6,766 nt of DNA, from NCBI GenBank assembly GCA_002482565.1, contig DLGG01000105.1, positions 1 through 6,766 on the forward strand. Reading direction: 5' to 3'. This DNA is from Solidesulfovibrio magneticus (GTDB lineage Bacteria > Desulfobacterota > Desulfovibrionia > Desulfovibrionales > Desulfovibrionaceae). The notes under the pieces are model-generated. The model was not told the origin of the DNA. It worked only from the letters and a program-made list of their open reading frames with translations, and did no database searches. Below are positions 1 to 6,033 of this stretch, one piece after another (position 1 is the stretch's first letter; every line of letters begins with the position of its first letter). A program made the translations under genes and the position numbers.

Positions 1-762
1 GAAGCCATTGACCTCCTCGACATAGCCCTGGCCGCCGTGCGCCAGGCCTCCGACGCGGCCCTGGCCGCCGCCGCCAAGGCCAACGCCGCCGCCGCCACGG
101 CCGCCGATGGCCGTCGTCTGGAAGAGGGCCTGGGGCAGGGCTGCCGCACGCTGTCAGCTGCCATGGAAGGCCTTTCCGCCTCCTTTGCCGAACTGCTCGG
201 CGGCTTGCGCTTTGCCGCCGACACCGGCGAGGCCATTGCCGACATCGCCGACCAGACCAACATGCTGGCCCTTAATGCCGCCATCGAGGCCGCTCGGGCC
301 GGTGACCACGGCCGGGGATTCGCCGTGGTGGCCGATGAGGTGCGCCGTCTGGCCGAGCGCTCCAAGGAGGCCGCCGCCCAGGCCGCCGCCCGCCTGGGCC
401 GGGTCATGGCCCAGGCCGAGGGCAACGCCGGTCTTTTGACCGACGCCAACGCCGCCGCCGGCGAACTGCTGGACCTCTCCGGCCGGGTGGGCGCGGCCTT
501 GAGTTCCATCGCCGGCGACGCCGAGGCCGCCAGGACCCAGGGCGAAGGCAGCGCCGAGGCCGTTGGGCAGTCCCTGGCCCCCCTGGACCGGGCCGGCCAG
601 GCCCTGGCCGAAACCCTGGCCAAGGCCACCGCCATCGAAGAATCGTCCCTGGCCGGCCAGGACCATGCCCGCCGGGTGGAAGAAGCCCTGGCCGGCGTGG
701 ACAGCCTCATGGCCCGGCTGTGCGGCACGACGGCGGCGGACCAATCCGTGGCCTGTAATTGA
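1..762 (+). CDS. Methyl-accepting chemotaxis protein, C-terminal signalling domain (5' truncated)
   Basis: The frame is open from base 1, so the true start is upstream and only 253 C-terminal residues are visible. Residues 79-121 (counted from base 1) form the conserved chemoreceptor hairpin tip, with ADQTNMLALNAAIEAARAGD followed by GRGFAVVADEVRRLAERS. This is the part that contacts CheA and CheW in the cytoplasmic signalling array. The flanks are Ala/Glu/Asp-rich helices expected of the antiparallel coiled coil, including a very Ala-rich stretch at residues 20-35. About 130 residues follow the tip, and the protein ends DQSVACN. There is no C-terminal NWETF-like CheR-docking pentapeptide. 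The sensor domain, membrane segments and ligand cannot be seen. The stop codon overlaps the candidate Fur box of the next operon. The family call is very secure; the stimulus is unknown. Confidence 0.95.
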   Translation, partial: EAIDLLDIALAAVRQASDAALAAAAKANAAAATAADGRRLEEGLGQGCRTLSAAMEGLSASFAELLGGLRFAADTGEAIADIADQTNMLALNAAIEAARAGDHGRGFAVVADEVRRLAERSKEAAAQAAARLGRVMAQAEGNAGLLTDANAAAGELLDLSGRVGAALSSIAGDAEAARTQGEGSAEAVGQSLAPLDRAGQALAETLAKATAIEESSLAGQDHARRVEEALAGVDSLMARLCGTTAADQSVACN

Positions 763-781
763 AATTTACAGCCATTATCAA
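759..781 (+). promoter_or_regulatory. Candidate Fur box upstream of feoA
   Basis: An AT-rich imperfect dyad begins TTGAAAT and ends ATTATCAA in otherwise GC-rich DNA. Its inner 19 bases (761-779) match the classical Fur consensus GATAATGATAATCATTATC at 13 of 19 positions, with the right half nearly perfect (CATTATC). The flanking TT and AA extend the dyad to 23 bp. It overlaps the MCP stop codon and ends 33 bases before the feoA start, where an operator for iron-dependent repression would be expected. No convincing -35/-10 pair stands out; CATTAT at 773-778 could be a -10 buried in the operator. The sequence match is direct; binding by Fur is inferred. Confidence 0.5.
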
Positions 782-814
782 CGTTTCCAAAACCCGGGCT
801 TGTTGGGAGGGAAT

Positions 815-1066
815 ATGGACAGGCGCGAGGACGACAACCGCACGCATCTGGGGGCCATTGCCCCGGGCGGGCAATGCACGGTGGCCCGGGTGGGCTGCGA
901 CGGCTGCCTGGGGCAACGCCTGGGCGATTTGGGGCTGGTGCCGGGCGAAACGGTGACGGTGGTGCGAAACGCGCCGCTGCGTGATCCTATCGAAATCAAG
1001 GTCAGCGGCTTTCTGGTCAGCCTGCGGCGCTGCGAGGCCTCATTGGTCGAGGTGACGGCAAAATGA
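815..1066 (+). CDS. feoA: FeoA, ferrous iron transport accessory protein (SH3-like)
   Basis: An 83-residue small cytoplasmic protein of the FeoA family, needed together with FeoB for Fe(II) uptake. It shows the family pattern: an N-terminal strand (HLGAIAPGGQCTVARV, residues 11-26), the turn and helix (GQRLGDLGLVPGETVTVV, residues 33-50), and the final strands (IEIKVSGFLVSLRR, residues 59-72, then ASLVEV). The ATG at 815 is chosen because GGGAGGG lies just upstream (805-811) and the protein then has normal FeoA length; an in-frame extension further upstream would run through the MCP gene. It overlaps feoB by ATGA, indicating translational coupling. Unusual for such a small protein, it has four Cys (21, 28, 31, 73), two of them in a CDGC (CxxC) motif in the loop before the helix. 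Iron-responsive control is likely from the adjacent Fur-like site. Confidence 0.93.
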   Translation: MDRREDDNRTHLGAIAPGGQCTVARVGCDGCLGQRLGDLGLVPGETVTVVRNAPLRDPIEIKVSGFLVSLRRCEASLVEVTAK

Positions 1067-3573
1067 GCGCGCGCATCCTCGCCGCCCTGGCCGGGCAGCC
1101 CAACTGCGGCAAGTCCACGGTTTTCAACATGCTCACCGGCGCACGCCAGCATGTGGCCAACTTTCCCGGCGTCACCGTGGAAAAAAAATCCGGCCATTTC
1201 AAGCTCGGCGGCAGCAGTTGCGAACTGGTGGACCTGCCCGGCGCCTATTCCATCAGCTCCTATTCCCCGGAAGAGCGCGTCACCCGCGACTTCCTGCTGT
1301 TTGACCATCCCCGGGTGGTGGTCAACGTCATCGACGCCTCCAATTTGCGCCGCCATCTGTGCCTGACCGTGGAGCTGCTGGAGCTTGAGGCCAATGTGGT
1401 GGTCCATTGCAACATGATGGACGTGGCCGAACGCCGGGGCCAGAAACTCGACATCGAGGCCTTGGCCGCGCGCCTGGGCGTGCCGGTGTCCTCGGGCGTG
1501 GGGCGCAAGGGCCAGGGCCGCGAGAAACTGGCGGCGGTCATGACCCAGGCCATGGAGCAGCCCCCCAAGGATGAGCCGTTTCGGGTGGACTACGGCCCCC
1601 TGGAACCCCACATCCGGGCCGTGGAGGACGTGCTGGCCGAGGGCGGGGAGCTGGGCGCGCCCAGGCGCTGGCTGGCCGTGCGGCTGCTCGAAGGCGACGC
1701 CGGGGCCATGGCTTTCGTGGGCGAGGTGTTTTTCGATCCCGTGCGCCTGGGGGCGCTTGTCGCCGAGCGCCAGCAGGCCTTTGGGGAGGCGTCCGGGGAA
1801 TCCCCTGCCGCCTTTGCCGCCCTGGCCCGCCGCCGGCTGGCCAGAAATCTGGCCCAGGCCGCCACCCTCAAGGCCGCCGGCCCCGAGCGCACCGCCACAG
1901 ACCGCATCGACGACCTTGTGTGCCACAAGTTCCTCGGTCCGGTCATTCTTGTGGCCGTGCTGTTCGTGCTCTACCAAGTGTCCATCGTTTACGGCTACAA
2001 GCTCACCAACTACACCTGGCCGCTTCTGGCCGGGCTCAAAAACTTCGTGGCCGGCTATCTGCCTCCGTCCGGCATGCTCGAAGACCCGGTCCTTCGGTCG
2101 CTCGGGCTGTGGTTCATGGACTCCATCAATGCACTGCTCAACTACATCCCGATCTTCTTCTTGCTCTTTTTCTGCGTGGCCTTCCTGGAAGACACCGGCT
2201 ACATGCCGCGCATGGCCTTCATCCTGGACCGGCTCTTTCGGTCCTACGGCCTGCACGGGCAATCGACCCTGCCCATGGTGCTGGCCGGAGTATATCTCGG
2301 CGGCTGCTGCGTGCCCGGGGTCATGGCCTGCAAGGCCATTCCGGACGACAAGTCCCGGTTGGCCACCATCCTCATCATCCCGCTCATGAACTGCCTGGCC
2401 AAGGTGCCGCTCTATGTCCTGTTGGTGGGCGCGTTTTTTCCCCAGGAAGCCTCGGCGGCCATGTTTTTCATCTCCACGGTGACGCTTTTCATGGCCCTGC
2501 CCATCGCTCGGCTGCTCTCGGGCACGCTGCTGGCCAACCTCGACAGCGCGCCGTTTATCATGGAGATGCCGCCGTACCATATGCCGACCCTGCGCAACCT
2601 CCTCACCCGGGCCATCGAGAAGGTGGCGCTGTTTATCCAGAAAATCGTCACCGTGGTGGCTGCCGTGGCCGTCATCGTCTTTGTTTTGCTCCAGTTTCCG
2701 GGCATCAGCCGGGAGCACAAGGCCGTCTATCAGCAACGGCTTGACGAGGCCCGGGGGCAGCTTGACGCCGCCGTGGCCGGGTCGCGCTTCGAGACCGCCT
2801 TGACCGGCGACGGGCTGCTCCATTTCCTGCGCTATGAGGATGCCTACAAGACGGCCCGGACCGGCGTCGAGGACGCCGAGGCGGCCAAGGCCGTGGACGC
2901 CAGGTTCCGCGACGACAACCCGGATTTCTTCGCCATCTTAAAGCCCCGGGCCGACGCCGCGGCCAAAACCGCCCAGGCCGGGGTCAAGGCTTTCGCCGCC
3001 GCCCGTGACGGCATCACCCTGGAGATGCGCCGCGAGCGCCTGGAAACGAGCTTCCTGGGCATCCTTGGCCGGGCGCTGGAACCCGTGACCCAGTTTGCGG
3101 GATTCAACTGGCGCGTCAACGCCGGCCTGCTTTCGGCCTTTGCCGCCAAGGAATCGGCCGTGGCCACCATGGGGGCCATCTACAAGCTCGAAGCCGGCGG
3201 CAACGACAACGCCTCGCTGGAGGATTCCATGCGCAAGGGCGAAGCCGATTTCACGCCCCTGCACGCCCTGGCGCTCATGCTCTTCATGGCGCTTTATCCG
3301 CCCTGCATGGCCACTTCCATGATGATCAAGGTTCAGACCGGCCAGGCCAAGTGGATGGTCCTGGCCATCCTCTATCCCATGGTGCTCGGCATTGTCGTGG
3401 CCAGCGCCGTTTTCACCGGCGCAAGGCTCCTGGGCCTCGACGGCGTCACGGCCATGTGGAGCTTTTACGCCGTGGCCGTGGCCGCCACCATCATCGCCGG
3501 CCTCATTCCGCACCGGACCCCGGGCGTGTTGCCCGTGGCCGGGAACGCCTGCCCGGCCACGCCAACCCCCTAG
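1063..3573 (+). CDS. feoB: FeoB, GTPase-coupled ferrous iron permease
   Basis: This 836-residue inner-membrane Fe(II) transporter has an N-terminal G domain: G1 GQPNCGKST (11-19), G2 NFPGVTVE (33-40), G3 DLPG (57-60), G4 NMMD (117-120) and G5 near PVSSGVG (141-147). The usual GNPN is GQPN here. A FeoB cytosolic helical region follows (about 175-285). The membrane part starts near residue 288 and contains two gate-like halves: GVYLGGCCVPGVMACKAI (409-426) with MNCLAKVPLY (442-451), then FAAKE (693-697) with YPPCMAT (745-751). The Cys residues often conserved in FeoB pores are present (415, 444, 748). The usual Arg residues of the CxVPxxMATR and SARLP motifs are Lys (424, 447). Residues about 546-662 form a long soluble, Ala/charge-rich insertion where most FeoB have a short loop. 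The ATG start overlaps the feoA stop and has GAGGTGA 7 bases upstream. Confidence 0.97.
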   Translation: MSARILAALAGQPNCGKSTVFNMLTGARQHVANFPGVTVEKKSGHFKLGGSSCELVDLPGAYSISSYSPEERVTRDFLLFDHPRVVVNVIDASNLRRHLCLTVELLELEANVVVHCNMMDVAERRGQKLDIEALAARLGVPVSSGVGRKGQGREKLAAVMTQAMEQPPKDEPFRVDYGPLEPHIRAVEDVLAEGGELGAPRRWLAVRLLEGDAGAMAFVGEVFFDPVRLGALVAERQQAFGEASGESPAAFAALARRRLARNLAQAATLKAAGPERTATDRIDDLVCHKFLGPVILVAVLFVLYQVSIVYGYKLTNYTWPLLAGLKNFVAGYLPPSGMLEDPVLRSLGLWFMDSINALLNYIPIFFLLFFCVAFLEDTGYMPRMAFILDRLFRSYGLHGQSTLPMVLAGVYLGGCCVPGVMACKAIPDDKSRLATILIIPLMNCLAKVPLYVLLVGAFFPQEASAAMFFISTVTLFMALPIARLLSGTLLANLDSAPFIMEMPPYHMPTLRNLLTRAIEKVALFIQKIVTVVAAVAVIVFVLLQFPGISREHKAVYQQRLDEARGQLDAAVAGSRFETALTGDGLLHFLRYEDAYKTARTGVEDAEAAKAVDARFRDDNPDFFAILKPRADAAAKTAQAGVKAFAAARDGITLEMRRERLETSFLGILGRALEPVTQFAGFNWRVNAGLLSAFAAKESAVATMGAIYKLEAGGNDNASLEDSMRKGEADFTPLHALALMLFMALYPPCMATSMMIKVQTGQAKWMVLAILYPMVLGIVVASAVFTGARLLGLDGVTAMWSFYAVAVAATIIAGLIPHRTPGVLPVAGNACPATPTP

Positions 3574-3594
3574 CCCGGCCGGCTTCTTGTAAGC

Positions 3595-3660
3595 ATGAAA
3601 TCCCGGGCGCGGCGCAAGCGCTACGCCCGGGAAAACCTCAACCCGCGCGGACGCGGATGA
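3595..3660 (+). CDS. Possible 21-residue Arg-rich micro-ORF between feoB and the NikL-like gene
   Basis: An ATG at 3595 opens a 22-codon frame including the TGA stop. It encodes an extremely basic peptide (MKSRARRKRYARENL, then NPRGRG). It lies 21 bases after the feoB stop and 15 bases before the next gene, on the same strand. The ribosome-binding site is weak (only GTAAG-like bases precede the start). A strong hairpin at 3601-3632 falls inside the frame, so its base composition may be driven by RNA structure rather than coding. I recognise no family. Chance is a serious alternative; conservation in related genomes would decide. Confidence 0.2.
   Translation: MKSRARRKRYARENLNPRGRG
3601..3632 (+). 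other. GC-rich hairpin between feoB and the NikL-like gene
   Basis: A perfect 9-bp stem pairs TCCCGGGCG (3601-3609) with CGCCCGGGA (3624-3632). The 14-base interior could pair a little further (GCGC-AA-GCGC). No T-tract follows on the plus strand and only a short one on the minus strand, so it is not a canonical intrinsic terminator. It may protect or stabilise an upstream feoAB transcript end, or attenuate read-through into the two secreted-protein genes. The structure is seen directly; the role is inferred. Confidence 0.55.
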
Positions 3661-3675
3661 TCGGAGAGACGTATC

Positions 3676-3999
3676 ATGCGACTGAAAATGAAAATGGTTC
3701 TCGCTATCGCAGCAATGGTCCTGGCCCTGCCCGCGGCCGCCCAGGCCCACACCGCCCTTTGCACCTGCTTTGACAACGCCGACGGCACCATCACTTGCGA
3801 AGGCGGCTTTTCCGACGGCTCCTCGGCCTCGGGCGTGAGCCTTATCGTCAAGGACGGCGGTGGCAAGGTCATCGAACAAGGGGCCATGGACAAGACGTCC
3901 AAATATACTTTCAAGAAGCCCGAAGGCGCGTATTTTGTCGTTTTCGAGGCCGGCGAAGGTCACAAGATCGAGATCGACGGCAAAAAGATCCTGGAATAA
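3676..3999 (+). CDS. Small secreted NikL-like protein with three cysteines
   Basis: A 107-residue exported protein. Residues 1-24 are a clear Sec signal peptide: basic start MRLKMK, hydrophobic core, and AQA cleavage site. This gives a predicted mature N-terminus HTALC with His at position 1. The mature part resembles the small periplasmic NikL component found beside nickel/cobalt ECF transporters: an EGGFSDG block (42-48), a V.D..GKVI.QG segment (58-69), a Y.F..P turn (77-82), and an EAGEGH motif with His96. NikL-type proteins, as I recall them, have aromatic or aliphatic residues where this one has Cys29, Cys31 and Cys41. It has a good ribosome-binding site (GGAGAG, 7-base spacing) and lies 29 bases before the DUF4198 gene, so the two are probably co-transcribed. 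A small carboxypeptidase-regulatory-like beta-sandwich fold is likely. Function in iron or nickel handling is inferred from context and homologues. Confidence 0.7.
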   Translation: MRLKMKMVLAIAAMVLALPAAAQAHTALCTCFDNADGTITCEGGFSDGSSASGVSLIVKDGGGKVIEQGAMDKTSKYTFKKPEGAYFVVFEAGEGHKIEIDGKKILE

Positions 4000-4028
4000 C
4001 GCGGAAACCCCCAACGCAGGAGTACGAC

Positions 4029-4859
4029 ATGCAGCACAAAAAGACCGTTGCCGGCGTCCTGGCCGCCCTGGCCCTGGCCCTGACTCTTCCCGGCCTGGCC
4101 CTGGCCCACTTCCAGATGATCTACACCCCGGAAATCGCCCTGGACAAGGGCGGCGAAGTGGACATGCGTCTGGTCTTTACCCACCCCTTCGAGGCCGGTC
4201 ATTCCATGGACATGGGCGCGCCGGAGCAGTTCTTCATGGTCTACCAGAAGGGCGGCGAGGGCGAGCCGCAAAAGACCGACCTCAAGGCGGGGCTGGCTCC
4301 CATCGTCTGGAAGAGCCTGGGCAACACCGGCAAGGCCTACACCTTCAAGCAAAAGCTGCGCAGCCCCGGCGACTATGTTTTCGCCCTTGTCCCGGCTCCC
4401 TATCTTGAGCCCGAGGAAGGGGCCTACATGCAGCAGATCACCAAACTGGTGCTCAACGTCGGCGGCATCCCCGGCAACTGGGACAAGCCCCTTGGCCTGC
4501 CCGCCGAGATCGTGCCCCTGGCCAAGCCCTATGGCCTTTATACCGGCAACGTGTTCGTGGGCCAGGTGCTCTCCGAAGGCAAGCCCGTGCCCAATGCCGA
4601 GATCGAGGTGGAATACTTGAACCACGCCGCGAACATGGCCACCAACAGCTTTGACAAGAAGGCCGCCGTGGCCGCTCCCCACGACTGCTTCATCACTCAG
4701 GCCATCAAGGCCGACGCCAACGGCGTCTTTGTCTACGCCATGCCGAAAGCCGGCTGGTGGGGCTTTGCCGCCATGGGCGTGGGGCCGGTCAAGGAGTTTC
4801 AGGGCAAGGCCATGTCCCAGGACGCGCTCATCTGGGTCAAGGCCGTGGATATGAAATAG
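4029..4859 (+). CDS. DUF4198 / NikK-like secreted metal-uptake accessory protein
   Basis: A 276-residue exported protein of the DUF4198 family, whose best-known members (NikK) accompany nickel/cobalt ECF transporters. Residues 1-26 are a Sec signal peptide ending LALA, so the mature protein is predicted to start HFQMIYTPE with N-terminal His. Family landmarks follow in order: FTHPFEAGHSMDMG (50-63), SPGDYVFALVPAPYLEPEE (112-130), QQITKLVLNVGG (135-146), LGLPAEIVPLAKPYGLYTGN (155-174), GKPVPNAEIEVEY (184-196), and GWWGFAA (242-248). There is no C-terminal membrane anchor, so it is probably soluble in the periplasm. The ATG at 4029 is chosen because AGGAG lies 6 bases upstream and a signal peptide begins there; the open frame extends further upstream only as non-coding overlap with the previous gene. 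It is the last gene before a strong terminator. The metal bound is not known. Confidence 0.85.
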   Translation: MQHKKTVAGVLAALALALTLPGLALAHFQMIYTPEIALDKGGEVDMRLVFTHPFEAGHSMDMGAPEQFFMVYQKGGEGEPQKTDLKAGLAPIVWKSLGNTGKAYTFKQKLRSPGDYVFALVPAPYLEPEEGAYMQQITKLVLNVGGIPGNWDKPLGLPAEIVPLAKPYGLYTGNVFVGQVLSEGKPVPNAEIEVEYLNHAANMATNSFDKKAAVAAPHDCFITQAIKADANGVFVYAMPKAGWWGFAAMGVGPVKEFQGKAMSQDALIWVKAVDMK

Positions 4860-4887
4860 TTCCCACCATGCCGGGAACCCTCCGGGG

Positions 4888-4926
4888 AAGCGGGACGTCC
4901 GTTGGCGGGCGTCCCGCTTTGTTTTT
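4888..4926 (+). terminator. Rho-independent terminator of the feo/NikK-like block
   Basis: A perfect 10-bp stem pairs AAGCGGGACG (4888-4897) with CGTCCCGCTT (4910-4919). It can extend inward by three pairs including one G-T wobble, around a six-base loop (GTTGGC). It runs directly into the T-rich tail TTTGTTTTT (4918-4926). It lies 29 bases after the DUF4198 stop codon. On the minus strand no T-tract follows, so it acts mainly rightward. Confidence 0.92.
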
Positions 4927-5054
4927 GGTCCACCGCCGGACGGCTCCTGGCGTCGAGTCCTTGGAAGCGCGGAGGCCGTTTTGCCGGCGGCACACGGAAA
5001 CCAGGGCTTATTGAAGTGCTGCAGCGTCCGCGCGGGGGAGGGACGGCCAGGCGG

Positions 5055-5894
5055 TCAGTCCAGGCCGAGAATCCAGCCCTCGATAGCGGCGGCCTGGCGC
5101 TCGTCGTCGCTGAGATTTGGCGCGAAGCAGGCGCTCAGCCGTCCGGCCCGGTCGGTGGCCTGGAGCCAGGCGCAAAGGCTGTACGCGTCGTGCTGGTCCG
5201 GGGTGCGGCCGTCCCGGGGATACAGGTGGCTGACCAGGGACGGATAGGCCTCGGCCGCAACCGACACACCGGCCGGGGGCGTAAAGCCGTCAAAGGGCCA
5301 GCAGTGCAGCGGCCGGGCGACCTCCCGGCGAATGCGCCGAAGCTGGGTCAGGCCGGCGAAGGTCGACTTGGCCACCGAGCCGGGCACATCGAAATGAAAC
5401 ACCGACTTGGCCCGGCCGGTACGCGCCTCGCAAAGCCGCCGCCAGCGCGAGCTGCCCATACGGGCCGCGCCGTCGCCAAACGCGCCTTGGCGGATGAAAT
5501 CCACATACATATAGGGTTCGTCCGTGGGCCAGTGGGCGGCGAAGTCGTCGAGAAAGGCCGGCCAGTCATGGGGCAGCCCGTACTTGTCGAAATAGTCCAG
5601 GGGAAAGGAAAACCCGTGGTCCATGCCGATAAGGGTCGGGACGTCCTCGCCCAGACGCTGGATGAGCCAGTCGGCCAGGGCCTGGCGGCACCAGTATTTG
5701 CGGCCCGGTTCGGTGGTGGTCGCTTCCCAGGGCGGGTCGTCGCCATCGGCGACGTAGACGCGAAGTCCCTTGAGCGGTGAGAGGGGCACTTCGGCTCCGG
5801 AATAGTCGATACCGATGTAGCGGGCGAAACGAGGCTTTTTCTCGGGCCTGGGCACGAGGCGCAGCCGGGGCGGATCGGATGGACAAGCGGGCAT
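5055..5894 (-). CDS. Hypothetical protein with RNase H-like (DUF429-type) fold signature
   Basis: A 279-residue cytoplasmic protein with no signal peptide or membrane segment, in a family I know only as uncharacterised. It has the pattern of an RNase H-like/actin-like core: first strand YIGIDYSGA with Asp30, a second strand LIGMDHGFSF with Asp92, AEAYPS with Glu215, and DQHDAYSLCAWL with Asp233 and Asp236. This acidic set could form a two-metal site as in DUF429-type predicted nucleases. A conserved-looking middle carries WPAFLDDFAAHWPTDE (111-126), SVFHFDVPGSVAKST (164-178) and CWPFDGF (198-204). The start at 5894 is preferred because AAGGAG lies 7 bases upstream; the longer frame to 5990 adds an Arg/Pro-rich extension with no domain content. 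It is convergent with the DUF4198 gene and divergent from ybaK. Nuclease activity is inferred from fold motifs only. Confidence 0.75.
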   Translation of the reverse strand: MPACPSDPPRLRLVPRPEKKPRFARYIGIDYSGAEVPLSPLKGLRVYVADGDDPPWEATTTEPGRKYWCRQALADWLIQRLGEDVPTLIGMDHGFSFPLDYFDKYGLPHDWPAFLDDFAAHWPTDEPYMYVDFIRQGAFGDGAARMGSSRWRRLCEARTGRAKSVFHFDVPGSVAKSTFAGLTQLRRIRREVARPLHCWPFDGFTPPAGVSVAAEAYPSLVSHLYPRDGRTPDQHDAYSLCAWLQATDRAGRLSACFAPNLSDDERQAAAIEGWILGLD

Positions 5895-5901
5895 GGCGGC
5901 G

Positions 5902-5907
5902 CTCCTT
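5902..5907 (-). promoter_or_regulatory. Shine-Dalgarno site deciding the start of the RNase H-like gene
   Basis: On the minus strand AAGGAG lies 7 bases before the ATG at 5894-5892. This is the best ribosome-binding site in the region and argues against the in-frame upstream starts. Confidence 0.75.
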
Positions 5908-5971
5908 GCCCTGACCATACCGGGTCGCGGCGACGGCGTATAGAGGCGGGCGAGCCGCCGCCCGGCCTCCC

Positions 5972-6000
5972 TTGCCGCCGTCCGGCCCATCGGCTATCCC
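5972..6000 (+). promoter_or_regulatory. Weak candidate promoter for ybaK
   Basis: TTGCCG (5972-5977) and TATCCC (5995-6000) are separated by exactly 17 bases in the divergent intergenic region. They match the sigma-70 consensus at 4 of 6 and 3 of 6 positions. The location upstream of the ybaK start is sensible, but the match is poor and could be chance in GC-rich DNA. Confidence 0.22.
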
Positions 6001-6033
6001 TGGGCGGCGCAATGACGCATGGGAGCGCACGAC

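Noticed and set aside
37..39. GTG at 37 as the start of the chemoreceptor gene
   Set aside because: The same frame is open back to base 1 and the visible protein is only the cytoplasmic tail of a larger receptor.
778..2823. A 681-codon open frame on the minus strand across feoA and feoB
   Set aside because: It is antisense to two secure genes, has His/Gly/Gln-rich nonsense composition typical of a GC-rich shadow frame, and shows no domain.
2938..4014. A 358-codon minus-strand frame over the feoB end and the NikL-like gene
   Set aside because: Shadow of the plus-strand genes; Gly/His-rich with no recognisable motif.
4933..4990. Distant inverted repeat CCGCCGG / CCGGCGG
   Set aside because: Seven GC-only bases with a 44-base loop are expected by chance in this composition.
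4902..5780. A 292-codon plus-strand frame opposite the RNase H-like gene
   Set aside because: Antisense shadow; it starts inside the terminator hairpin and has no domain.
5895..5990. N-terminal extension of the RNase H-like protein
   Set aside because: The extension is Arg/Pro-rich without domain content, and a strong Shine-Dalgarno site precedes the ATG at 5894.
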